From: JAJOKK01 sp965370555
GTDB lineage: Bacteria > Bipolaricaulota > Bipolaricaulia > UBA7950 > UBA9294
Length of the DNA: 13,181 nucleotides
Assembly (NCBI GenBank): GCA_965370555.1
Contig: CBDUVB010000047.1
Location: 1-13,181 of the forward strand
Direction of reading: 5' to 3'
A model generated the notes under the pieces. That model was not told where the DNA came from. It was given only the letters and a program-made list of their open reading frames with translations, and made no database searches. A program made the translations under genes and the position numbers. This document shows positions 8,601-13,181 of this stretch, piece after piece. The first letter of the stretch is position 1, and each line of letters starts with the position of its first letter.

Positions 8601-8687
8601 CCAGGAGACTTCTCCTGAAGCGTACTGTTTGAGCCGCATCAGGAGAGCCAGGTCCTTGGGATCCTTTGGTGCTTCCAGCACGTTCAT
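5655..8687 (-). CDS. HD domain plus Hsp90/GHKL ATPase fusion protein
   Basis: A 1010-residue two-module protein. The N-terminal ~350 residues carry an HD phosphohydrolase-like signature: MHDHRHSLKVAHL (H79), FLHDLG (H114-D115), VSHNES (H238) and LRMADILDFDRER (D282). Residues about 395-620 form an Hsp90/GHKL ATP-binding fold: N-box ELIQNAVDA (E418, N422, D425), G1 box EDKGTGMD (D469) and G2 box SEFGIGFLSVFMIAD (514-528), then GTRITLLLR. The remaining ~390 residues are unassigned and could hold an Hsp90 middle-like domain. The ATG at 8687 has an AGAGGTGG site 6 nt upstream. It follows the 265-aa gene by 79 bp on the same strand, probably in one operon. HD-GHKL fusions are predicted nucleotide-dependent conflict proteins. 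ATP binding is well supported; the HD substrate is unknown. Confidence 0.88.
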   Translation of the reverse strand: MNVLEAPKDPKDLALLMRLKQYASGEVSWDDSGIGPRAREACDRLYTDTLRLVRDGFAPLLDRINTAGFSTFTMHDHRHSLKVAHLMWHILSPERRERLSPPEIAMLVDAAFLHDLGMLISQADREALLSDTSDLWGFLGIDPELKRRLDTLREQCSSATPPEEQSNTAHSRLHQAEEFLLAHYVRRLHAERGRYEAVIKQLRDAHRSDAAKAPDVDQCMSFMGDSFLAPVVEICVSHNESAGSLIRPDPKAPNKARFPEDSFFGICHCDQHLIAAALRMADILDFDRERTPFILHHYLLPTHISLNDERGILEWQKHMHISHWHIGTDAIVYHGHCHSHLIHHAIVTFAQVIEDEITETLATFETTDAFALPSCVQTQIESHGYTYVPYTFKLDEETVYSLLMGHQIYKEPLASLRELIQNAVDACCLRDSLTRAHDLPVEPASIGRITITYEPFRDETSPPKLIVEDKGTGMDARILREYFLRVGRSFYTSPEFSCLRVELDRHGVDFSPISEFGIGFLSVFMIADQVTVETAMWEAPPGDDTCKRTLTIDGPTRLIRWVEEENAGVDRFSGTRITLLLRSSQSRGSGSPPKWEEVQAFVKATCEALPYTIQLRLETADEMSVLEVNPAPEPKAPNGYLSYIIPLENEQFGFKGSAVIFDDRAARKKRRDRMRQGFMDKERPVRHSSLLRGGFRIGEVRGLPSSSIAQLHLTWETSATKRYPTTDLPRTSLVDDKSLEAAVEECWIRHSLEHRRDIPQEILEIIGGSLVRSGADRPWLQEYSGQDLYETVRPAWVSNEWRDKDHLRAWEAGEGSGIWVWSSEPPKVASYSHPLCVELLHLVLPLISEITVQQSDLWYELEEYADDSDHSADEFVSLRVAPPIPTWRQVLRETNAGTLPQMDSWLFGMYDEDYEDALFAMAFVQVGPTTVPIFNAHFREQLSEYSARQLITVGHALHALCEMRADAYYTPALSKPVLALLRRIVDSTGESLRVVYRRTWWELSSFRVLS

Positions 8688-8766
8688 CAGCGACCACCTC
8701 TAATTACAGATCAGTATACACGGGAGTGCCGGGGTGACACAGCTCAGACCTAGAGCCCCTGAACGA

Positions 8767-9564
8767 CTAAGCGGATTGAGAGCTGCTTTGGAGCTGCGAG
8801 CTGTTAGGCAACTCAATTCGTTCAAGCACGTCAGGCGCGTTCTTGAACTGGATAAAGTGAGAGGTTTCCTTCGGCATATCTCTTGGGTCTTCCCAGAGTT
8901 GCAGCAACTTGCGCTCCGCGATGTCAATGCTTCGCTTGATTTCGGCATCGTCTTGGAAGAATGAAGTCGGCAGATAGCCAAGTTCACTGAGCCAGGCACT
9001 ACAACTCGCTTTCAGTTCAGTAAACGCCTGTTTGATGGCCGCTTTGCCTTCTTGGGTCTCAAGGGGAATTCTATACGGTTTCCCGTCTTTGGGAATCATG
9101 TCGCGATGCATTATGTTACGAGCGCAGTCGTACCGGATCGCTTCCTTCCATCCGGCCGTCTCGGTCATCTTAATCTCCACTTGAATCACAAAACTCGTAT
9201 TCCCTGCTCCATGTTTGCGCAGCAAAGAACGAAGGCGTACTCCGGCATACTGGTGTGATAGTGAGTGAATGAGTGTGTAGACCTCGGTCCCGTCTGGCTT
9301 TGTGAACGCGACGTCCAGTTTCGCATGCATTGCTGTTCTGCAAGTTGGGACCTTACGAAACTGCACCTTGTCAGGGTCAAGCCAAGTGACATTAGACAAA
9401 TTGGGCAGCCTCGAACCTGCATCAATATAGCTGTACCCAACTCGAAGGAGTTGTCCAGTCGAGTCTGCTTCATACACGAACATGGTGTTCTTCCGCTCCT
9501 TAACAGCTTCTTGAATCACCCGTTGAATACCGGGTCCACTGATATCCCAACACAGATCCGACAT
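8767..9564 (-). CDS. hypothetical protein, partner of HD-GHKL protein
   Basis: A 265-residue soluble protein that I do not recognise. The ATG at 9564 has a strong GAGGAGG site 4 nt upstream. The middle holds HAKLDVAF, SFVIQVEIKM and RYDCARNIMHRDMIPKDGKP. The RYD-x-A then HRD pattern recalls small TumE-like or DUF7718-type proteins, a weak visual resemblance only. The LDVAF and QVEIK pieces could be read as a D...ExK nuclease core, but their spacing and order are not convincing. The tail is Ser/Gln-rich (NSSQLQSSSQSA). It lies 79 bp before the 1010-aa HD-GHKL gene on the same strand, so joint function is likely. Upstream, TTGACG (9626-9621) with a 17-bp spacer and a poor -10 (TACCCT) is the best promoter candidate. 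Confidence 0.75.
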   Translation of the reverse strand: MSDLCWDISGPGIQRVIQEAVKERKNTMFVYEADSTGQLLRVGYSYIDAGSRLPNLSNVTWLDPDKVQFRKVPTCRTAMHAKLDVAFTKPDGTEVYTLIHSLSHQYAGVRLRSLLRKHGAGNTSFVIQVEIKMTETAGWKEAIRYDCARNIMHRDMIPKDGKPYRIPLETQEGKAAIKQAFTELKASCSAWLSELGYLPTSFFQDDAEIKRSIDIAERKLLQLWEDPRDMPKETSHFIQFKNAPDVLERIELPNSSQLQSSSQSA

Positions 9565-9630
9565 TCCGCCTCCTCACATGAAAGGACATTCTAGGTAAGG
9601 GTAATCCCCCGCTGCTACCGCGTCAAGTCC

Positions 9631-10034
9631 TTATGCTCGCGGACAGAAGACTTTCCTGTTCACCAACAGTGTGTCAAGTCCTGCTATGTGTTGCTCGTCT
9701 TCCGGGGTAACAAACATGACAAGAAAAGTTGGATAGGTCTCGCAACAAAAGCCTTCTTCCGTTGCGATTTTGCGAATCTCCTAGTCTGGAACCTATGGGA
9801 TCAATCCCATACACGAGGTCGTGTCTTGTAATGCAACATACGCGCAGATACCGAGACAGGCACATCACTGAGGTTCTTCGTAATCGAAAGCGCTGTAGCT
9901 TTAGCTCACAGAAGTTCACGAAAAGCCTGCACTGCCTCCGCAGGGCCAAGTCGCCACAAGTCTTCCGTGGAAAGCGTGAGGATTTCCCCATTCGTCTCAG
10001 ACTGAGAATAGTTACGACCCGGGAATTCGTCAAG
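9631..10034 (-). pseudogene. decayed gene remnant, frames broken by stops and shifts
   Basis: Two protein-like stretches lie in different minus-strand frames. From 10034 the sequence reads LDEFPGRNYSQSETNGEI, then LTLSTEDLWRLGPAEAVQAF and RELL, where a TGA (9908-9906) replaces what looks like a Trp codon; readable sequence continues AKATALSITKNLSDVPVSV. Further on, YGIDPIGSRLGD in one frame continues after a shift near 9780 as EIRKIATEEGF, then CCETYPTFLVMFVTPEDEQH and IAGLDTLLVNRKVFCPRA, stopping at TAA 9633-9631. No single frame is open. The composition is unlike the shadow frames around it. It may be one internally deleted gene or two fused remnants. The family is not identified. Confidence 0.55.
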
Positions 10035-10145
10035 CTACTTGCAGGACTACCCGCCAGGATGAAACGCCGTTCTCCATACCTGCACCTGGGGTCTGTTGGT
10101 GAGAAGCAACGAAAAGTCAATTGGGCAGGGCCATTCAACTCTGTT

Positions 10146-10176
10146 GTGGTGGAGTCTGGGTGAACGATTGGAGAAC
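10146..10176 (+). repeat. 31-bp dispersed direct repeat, right copy
   Basis: It matches 173-203 at 30 of 31 positions in the same orientation, with unrelated sequence on both flanks. The two copies are 9973 bp apart and bracket the HEPN operon, the patatin gene and the HD-GHKL operon. Confidence 0.75.
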
Positions 10177-10277
10177 CTTCGTTCTGACCTGTTCCTGGGC
10201 TTGAAATCACCTTCTACAGGTCCTTCCACGTGTTCGGGTCTTCGCAGCCATCTCGTGAGCGGGAGAGCCGATGTGTG

Positions 10278-10289
10278 CGATTGGAGAAC
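10278..10289 (+). repeat. 12-bp partial copy of the 31-bp repeat
   Basis: CGATTGGAGAAC is identical to the last 12 bases of the 31-bp repeat and lies 112 bp downstream of the right copy. It is short enough to be chance, but its location beside the full copy makes a partial repeat plausible. Confidence 0.35.
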
Positions 10290-10657
10290 CTCACCAAGGG
10301 CGATCATTCAACTCGCCACCTGGCCCGATTTACTTACCTCAGGCACGGTGGCCGCTGCGGGTCCTCTTGGGTACTCCTCAGTCGCCACACTTGGGACTGC
10401 CAGATAGCTGAGTCCCTTTGAAATCGAGAGGCTATTCGCCTCGGCAGGGCGAGGCTGGCGTTATCCTTAGTTGCCCCCCGGCCAACTCGCCTGACGGGAT
10501 CAGCTTCTGATCTACAGACTCTACGTGGGGGAACGCAGATGCGCGCAGATTCTGTGCGTACAGCCTTCGAGCTACACGCCGGGTTTGCAGCAACGGTGTC
10601 ATTGGGACCCAGGCTGATACGTGCACAGGAGAGCTGGGGGTACTCAGCTAGTTGGTA

Positions 10658-11197
10658 TCACTTGATCTTCGCGAGAGCATCATAGAACCCCTTCTCCTTC
10701 TCCCGAAAAGACTTCAGAGCGGGACTCTCTGGATCGATCGACAGCGTGATCGTCTCTTCATGCTCTGATTCAATCAGTATCTCCTCGGCGATGAGCTCGT
10801 TGATGATGTCCTTGCGATCTTGTAGGGTTGCTCCCCGAACGGCGGCTCGCTCCAAGATGACACTGACGGTCAGGGGCGAATGACGCTTCTGAATCTGGAC
10901 GACAGATCTGATCATGCTCGACTTCTGCTTCAGCTCCTTCAGCATTTCCAGTATGAAGTCGAGGACCTTGGCCTCTGCTTCCCCACGGCTCGTTATCAGG
11001 CCGCCCATGAGTCCGCCGGCAAGCAAACTTGGCAGAAGCGCGTTGCCGAAGCTGTTAATAGCATTGGCAATCTCGCGACCGGCTTCACGCGTCTCTGACA
11101 GGCTTTGAGTCGTGTTCGAATCGATGAAATCGGCAGATAGTCGCAACTCCGCCAAGTGCTCCTCAATCCTCTCGATCTGCTCGTCTCTGTCAGCCAT
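10658..11197 (-). CDS. hypothetical helical protein with possible winged-helix end
   Basis: A 179-residue protein starting at ATG 11197, whose ATGGCTGA overlaps the stop of the upstream membrane-protein gene by 8 nt; a GGGG stretch lies just upstream. A longer reading from 11305 is rejected because it would run 116 nt into that gene. Residues 1-45 form a charged, coiled-coil-like helix. Residues 47-70 are a Gly/Leu-rich hydrophobic stretch (GNALLPSLLAGGLMGGLITS) that may be membrane-associated. Residues 76-104 are a helix, and residues about 105-155 (HSPLTVSVILERAA... DIINELIAEEILIES) resemble a winged-helix reader. It is translationally coupled to the two-TM protein and probably works with it at the membrane. 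I do not recognise a named family. Confidence 0.75.
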   Translation of the reverse strand: MADRDEQIERIEEHLAELRLSADFIDSNTTQSLSETREAGREIANAINSFGNALLPSLLAGGLMGGLITSRGEAEAKVLDFILEMLKELKQKSSMIRSVVQIQKRHSPLTVSVILERAAVRGATLQDRKDIINELIAEEILIESEHEETITLSIDPESPALKSFREKEKGFYDALAKIK

Positions 11198-11651
11198 CGA
11201 TATCCCCGTACTCACCCCTTCTGGGCTCTGGATTCGACAATCGTGCGCGCATGCCCGCCAGCAGTCTCTCCTGATCGAACTCCACACGCCGGACTTCCGT
11301 ATCATACTTCAGCATGTCCAGACGATGCTTGTAGTGATTCCGTAGCCCCAGGAAGCTACCGCCAATCGCGATGAGCACAACCCCCACAATGGTAAAGAGG
11401 ATCTGTTCCCCTCGGTCAACATTCAGAAAGAGGGCCCCACTCCCACTCGCGTCCGTCTGGAAGGCGACGAGCATGGTGAAGAGTATGATGGCAGCTCCGA
11501 CAACAACGAGTGTTCCAGAGAATCTGAGTTTCTGATATCCCTTGCCGAGCGATCCGAGCAGCTCTTGCAGCGTGTCGAATCCGTTCAGCACTTGTTCTTC
11601 AAGTCCCACGTCTCTTACCGCCTTCCCACTAGCCCCAACGTGCTCATCCAT
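11190..11651 (-). CDS. two-TM membrane protein
   Basis: A 153-residue protein with an AGAGGAGG site 7 nt before the ATG at 11651. Residues 1-43 are soluble and probably helical. TM1 spans about 44-64 (FSGTLVVVGAAIILFTMLVAF) as two short hydrophobic runs, an external loop follows (65-82), and TM2 spans about 84-103 (ILFTIVGVVLIAIGGSFLGL). Residues 104-140 are charged and probably coiled-coil on the cytoplasmic side. It overlaps the 179-aa gene by 8 nt. The IS3 remnant begins about 60 bp upstream in the same direction and could supply transcription. No function is recognised; the hairpin-with-coil layout suggests a scaffold or sensor. Confidence 0.75.
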   Translation of the reverse strand: MDEHVGASGKAVRDVGLEEQVLNGFDTLQELLGSLGKGYQKLRFSGTLVVVGAAIILFTMLVAFQTDASGSGALFLNVDRGEQILFTIVGVVLIAIGGSFLGLRNHYKHRLDMLKYDTEVRRVEFDQERLLAGMRARLSNPEPRRGEYGDIDG

Positions 11652-11709
11652 GGACGTGCCTCCTCTGCTTGTGAAACGTCAACCCCTGCCTATGTTGCCA
11701 TGCGAACAG

Positions 11710-12214
11710 GCGGTGGAAATTCTGCACCAGTCTAGGAGCTAATTTGTGCTAAGTCAAGTGTTGGTTCTGGCAAGGTCACCTCTTGTTTGACATACGCCCA
11801 TGGCGACACGTATCCCAACGCGGAATGTCTCCTCGTCACATTGTAGTACTCGATCTGATCAGCAATCGCTCTTCTCAACTCCCATATGTTCCTCGCATCT
11901 CCGAACAGACTTCCACTCTCGCCTTTGAAGTGCCCGTTGAACGACTCCATGTACGTGTTCTCCTTCGCTCCCTTCTCCAGGAACTCCTGCTTCCAGCGAG
12001 ACAAGGTTACCGGATGAATGTTGTACGCTCGCGCAATCTCCGTTGCCTCCCGATCCCCTTTCAGTACCTCCAGCACTACCTGAAACTGAAATGTGGGCGA
12101 GTACCTCTTCCCTTTGCTACCCACTTCGATCACCTCTCTCCTCTTGAGGCGATCTTACCACTCTTCACCCGCTAGCTCTTAACCCTTCGGGTGGTGGTAC
12201 AACTTTCCCACCGC
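11710..12214 (-). mobile_element. internally deleted IS3-family element with inverted repeats
   Basis: The ends 11710-11729 and 12214-12195 are imperfect inverted repeats, 15 of 20 matching and starting with an identical GCGGTGG. Inner TGG...CCA termini (11714 and 12210) fit the TG...CA ends of IS3 elements. The ~0.5-kb element holds one short reading frame joining the start of OrfA to the end of OrfB. No target duplication is evident: the bases next to the termini are CGG and CCG, which extend the inverted repeat. It could be mobilised only by a transposase supplied in trans. Confidence 0.65.
11732..12133 (-). pseudogene. IS3-type transposase OrfA-OrfB in-frame deletion fusion
   Basis: A 133-codon frame from GTG 12133 behind an AGAGGAGAG stretch. 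Residues 9-56 are the OrfA helix-turn-helix (KRYSPTFQFQVVLEVLKGD, then IARAYNIHPVTLSRWKQEF). At about residue 57 it jumps directly into the OrfB C-terminus: YMESFNGHFKGE carries the last catalytic Glu (E63) with Lys seven residues on, then IEYYNVTRRHSALGYVSPWAY. The rest of OrfA and most of OrfB, including both catalytic Asp residues, are missing. Full IS3 transposases total roughly 350-400 residues, so about two thirds is lost. It cannot catalyse transposition. Because the frame is open across the junction, a truncated DNA-binding protein could still be made. Confidence 0.8.
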
Positions 12215-12424
12215 GGCCCCTGCCAGCTTAGCAGAACGCAGCGTCTCGCTCCAAGTGCAGCTTCTTCAGAGAGCAGAGAGGAGTCCAACCAGCCCCATCA
12301 TCAGGTGAAGTCCTAGAGCAAGTCTAGTCCTCCTTGACCCTACCTTGGTTCTCCATTCATGAACCACGGGTCTGTTGCAGGGAGTGTGATGAAAGCCTGA
12401 CAGGAAGAGTGTTCCAGCTAGTTC
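12215..12424. other. short region without a gene
   Basis: It lies between the IS3 remnant and tRNA-Ala. On the minus strand one frame contains a short hydrophobic run (LALGLHLMMGLVGLLSAL) bounded by a stop, possibly an eroded membrane-protein fragment interrupted by the insertion. There is no ribosome site and no clear terminator for the tRNA. Confidence 0.3.
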
Positions 12425-12501
12425 TGGTGGAGGTGAGCGGATTCGAACCGCCAGCCTCCCGCGTGCAAGGCGGGCGCTCTCCCAGTTAGAGCTACACCCC
12501 C
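12425..12501 (-). tRNA. tRNA-Ala (anticodon UGC)
   Basis: On the minus strand a full cloverleaf is present. The acceptor is GGGGGTG with CACCTCC (one G.U pair), the D-stem is GCTC/GAGC, and the anticodon stem is CCCGC/GCGGG around loop CTTGCAC with anticodon TGC. The T-loop is TTCGAAT, the discriminator is A, and CCA is encoded. It is 77 nt including CCA. A promoter lies directly upstream. Confidence 0.95.
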
Positions 12502-12519
12502 GGATTACGTACAGACAGG

Positions 12520-12547
12520 ATTATACCGGCCCGCACATCTTGATCAA
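12520..12547 (-). promoter_or_regulatory. promoter of tRNA-Ala
   Basis: On the minus strand TTGATC (12547-12542) and a perfect TATAAT (12525-12520) are separated by 16 bp. Predicted initiation is about 12513, a dozen bases before the mature tRNA 5' end. Confidence 0.75.
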
Positions 12548-12553
12548 CCGGTG

Positions 12554-12913
12554 TTAGAGATAGACGAAGTGGCAGACGTGCCAGGCGGTGTTGAAGGACC
12601 AGGTTGCGGCAAGGGAGAGATTGAGAACCGCAGCGATCCTCCTTCCCTTAAACAGGATGTAGAACGGCCCGATAAGTCCGACGATCCGGAGAGAGATTAG
12701 GAGTCCGAGGTCGACGTTCCTTCCTTTCAACCAGGGAAGGAAGTAGAGCCCCTTGAACAGGTACCCCAATAGCGCGAGGAATATGAAGACCCGCGGGTCG
12801 AGCCCGTGCTTACGAGCAAGGCGTGTCGCTCGCTTCACCCACTTCAGTATATATCGCTTGAAGAACCCTCTCACCGAAATGATACCAACCTGCTCTGCTC
12901 TTAGATCTCCCAT
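12554..12913 (-). CDS. small multi-pass membrane protein
   Basis: A 119-residue protein from ATG 12913. It has a basic N-terminal region (FKRYILKWVKRATRLARK) and three probable membrane segments: about 41-60 (RVFIFLALLGYLFKGLYFLP), 69-89 (LGLLISLRIVGLIGPFYILF) and 93-117. The family is unknown. The same frame is open back to a GTG at 13117 (187 residues), but that extension is less protein-like and neither start has a clear Shine-Dalgarno site, so the N-terminus is uncertain. The strong ribosome site further upstream (13161-13171) serves a different frame, which leaves open a frameshift or a leader peptide. Confidence 0.55.
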   Translation of the reverse strand: MGDLRAEQVGIISVRGFFKRYILKWVKRATRLARKHGLDPRVFIFLALLGYLFKGLYFLPWLKGRNVDLGLLISLRIVGLIGPFYILFKGRRIAAVLNLSLAATWSFNTAWHVCHFVYL

Positions 12914-13059
12914 GTGGAGTACGCGGCTCTTTTTCAACAGGATATTTTCGCAAATAGAATACTGGCTCAGGGCAACGAGTGCAACATAAAGGCTCTTTTT
13001 TAGATCCTTTCCGCGATTTAACCTCTCTCGCTCTGAGGAAACGACCACGCTTTCGGGTA

Positions 13060-13155
13060 TTATGGTCTTCCCATGACGAAGCCCAGAGATCTTCTCATCG
13101 CAGTTCGGCAGAGCCACTTGTTGCCAGTGATAGAAGCTGTTATCACGGCGCTCAT
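13060..13155 (-). CDS. possible 31-aa small ORF with strong ribosome site
   Basis: AAAGGAGGAGG (13171-13161) lies 5 nt before ATG 13155, the strongest ribosome site in the window. The frame runs 31 codons (MSAVITASITGNKWLCRTAM...) to TAA 13062-13060. It overlaps the possible N-terminal extension of the membrane-protein frame in a different register. It may be a leader peptide, a real small protein, or the intact start of a gene broken by a frameshift. Confidence 0.35.
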   Translation of the reverse strand: MSAVITASITGNKWLCRTAMRRSLGFVMGRP

Positions 13156-13181
13156 CTGGTCCTCCTCCTTTATCGGAGTGA

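Larger units (their letters stand above)
10035..10657. other. 623-bp region without an intact gene
   Basis: It lies downstream of the 179-aa gene and upstream of the decayed gene. It holds the right copy of the 31-bp repeat (10146-10176), a 12-nt partial copy (10278-10289) and a 6-bp GC-rich hairpin GCCTCG/CGAGGC (10438-10455) without a T-tract. Open frames such as 10047-10307 minus and 10432-10626 minus look non-coding. It may be eroded accessory DNA. Confidence 0.5.

Noticed and set aside
4283..9564. CBASS operon with a CapV-like patatin
   Set aside because: No cyclic oligonucleotide synthase, E1/E2/JAB or HORMA/TRIP13 gene is present in the window; only the patatin resembles a CBASS effector.
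9674..10210. 178-codon minus-strand open frame
   Set aside because: Its composition is Arg/Ser/Cys-rich, and the protein-like text in this region is in other, broken frames. It is an accidental open frame over a pseudogene.
11707..12217. Target-site duplication of the IS3 relic
   Set aside because: Bases next to the TG...CA termini are CGG and CCG, and outside the longer repeat CAG and GGC. Neither pair is a direct duplication.
1..13181. CRISPR array
   Set aside because: No regularly spaced repeats were found; the 31-bp repeat has only two full copies, 10 kb apart.

Overview
The window is bacterial. All genes have bacterial architecture: Shine-Dalgarno sites, overlapping gene pairs, sigma70-like -35/-10 boxes, an IS3-family remnant, and a tRNA-Ala whose CCA end is encoded. 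Base composition is mid-GC. No gene identifies a phylum, so I do not name one. The gene content (a HEPN protein, a patatin, an HD-plus-GHKL ATPase, gene debris and IS debris) looks like an accessory or defence-type island rather than core chromosome.

Layout. (1) 1-637 has no large gene. It holds hairpins, one copy of a 31-bp repeat, a tRNA 3'-end-like fragment, a consensus-like promoter (486-514), a 13-bp hairpin at the predicted mRNA 5' end, and a 9-codon upstream ORF. (2) 638-3428 (+) is a two-gene operon with an 11-nt overlap: an unrecognised 410-aa protein and a 522-aa protein with an Apea-like HEPN R-x4-H motif. (3) 3429-4282 is a convergent gap. (4) 4283-9564 (-) encodes a patatin-like lipid hydrolase with its own promoter; upstream of it lies a probable operon of an unrecognised 265-aa protein followed by a 1010-aa protein joining an HD phosphohydrolase-like domain to an Hsp90/GHKL ATPase domain. 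(5) 9565-10657 holds a decayed gene and the second copy of the 31-bp repeat. (6) 10658-11651 (-) is an overlapping pair: a two-TM membrane protein and a 179-aa helical protein with a possible winged-helix end. (7) 11710-12214 is an internally deleted IS3-type element with its inverted repeats. (8) 12425-12501 is tRNA-Ala(UGC) with a promoter, followed by a small membrane protein.

Interpretation (inference). HEPN RNase, patatin, HD and GHKL domains recur as effectors and sensors in prokaryotic conflict systems. The 265-aa/HD-GHKL pair, possibly with the patatin, and the separate 410-aa/HEPN pair are the best candidates for undescribed systems. The 31-bp repeats lie in the same orientation on either side of both modules, about 10 kb apart, so they could mark the edges of a transferred segment.
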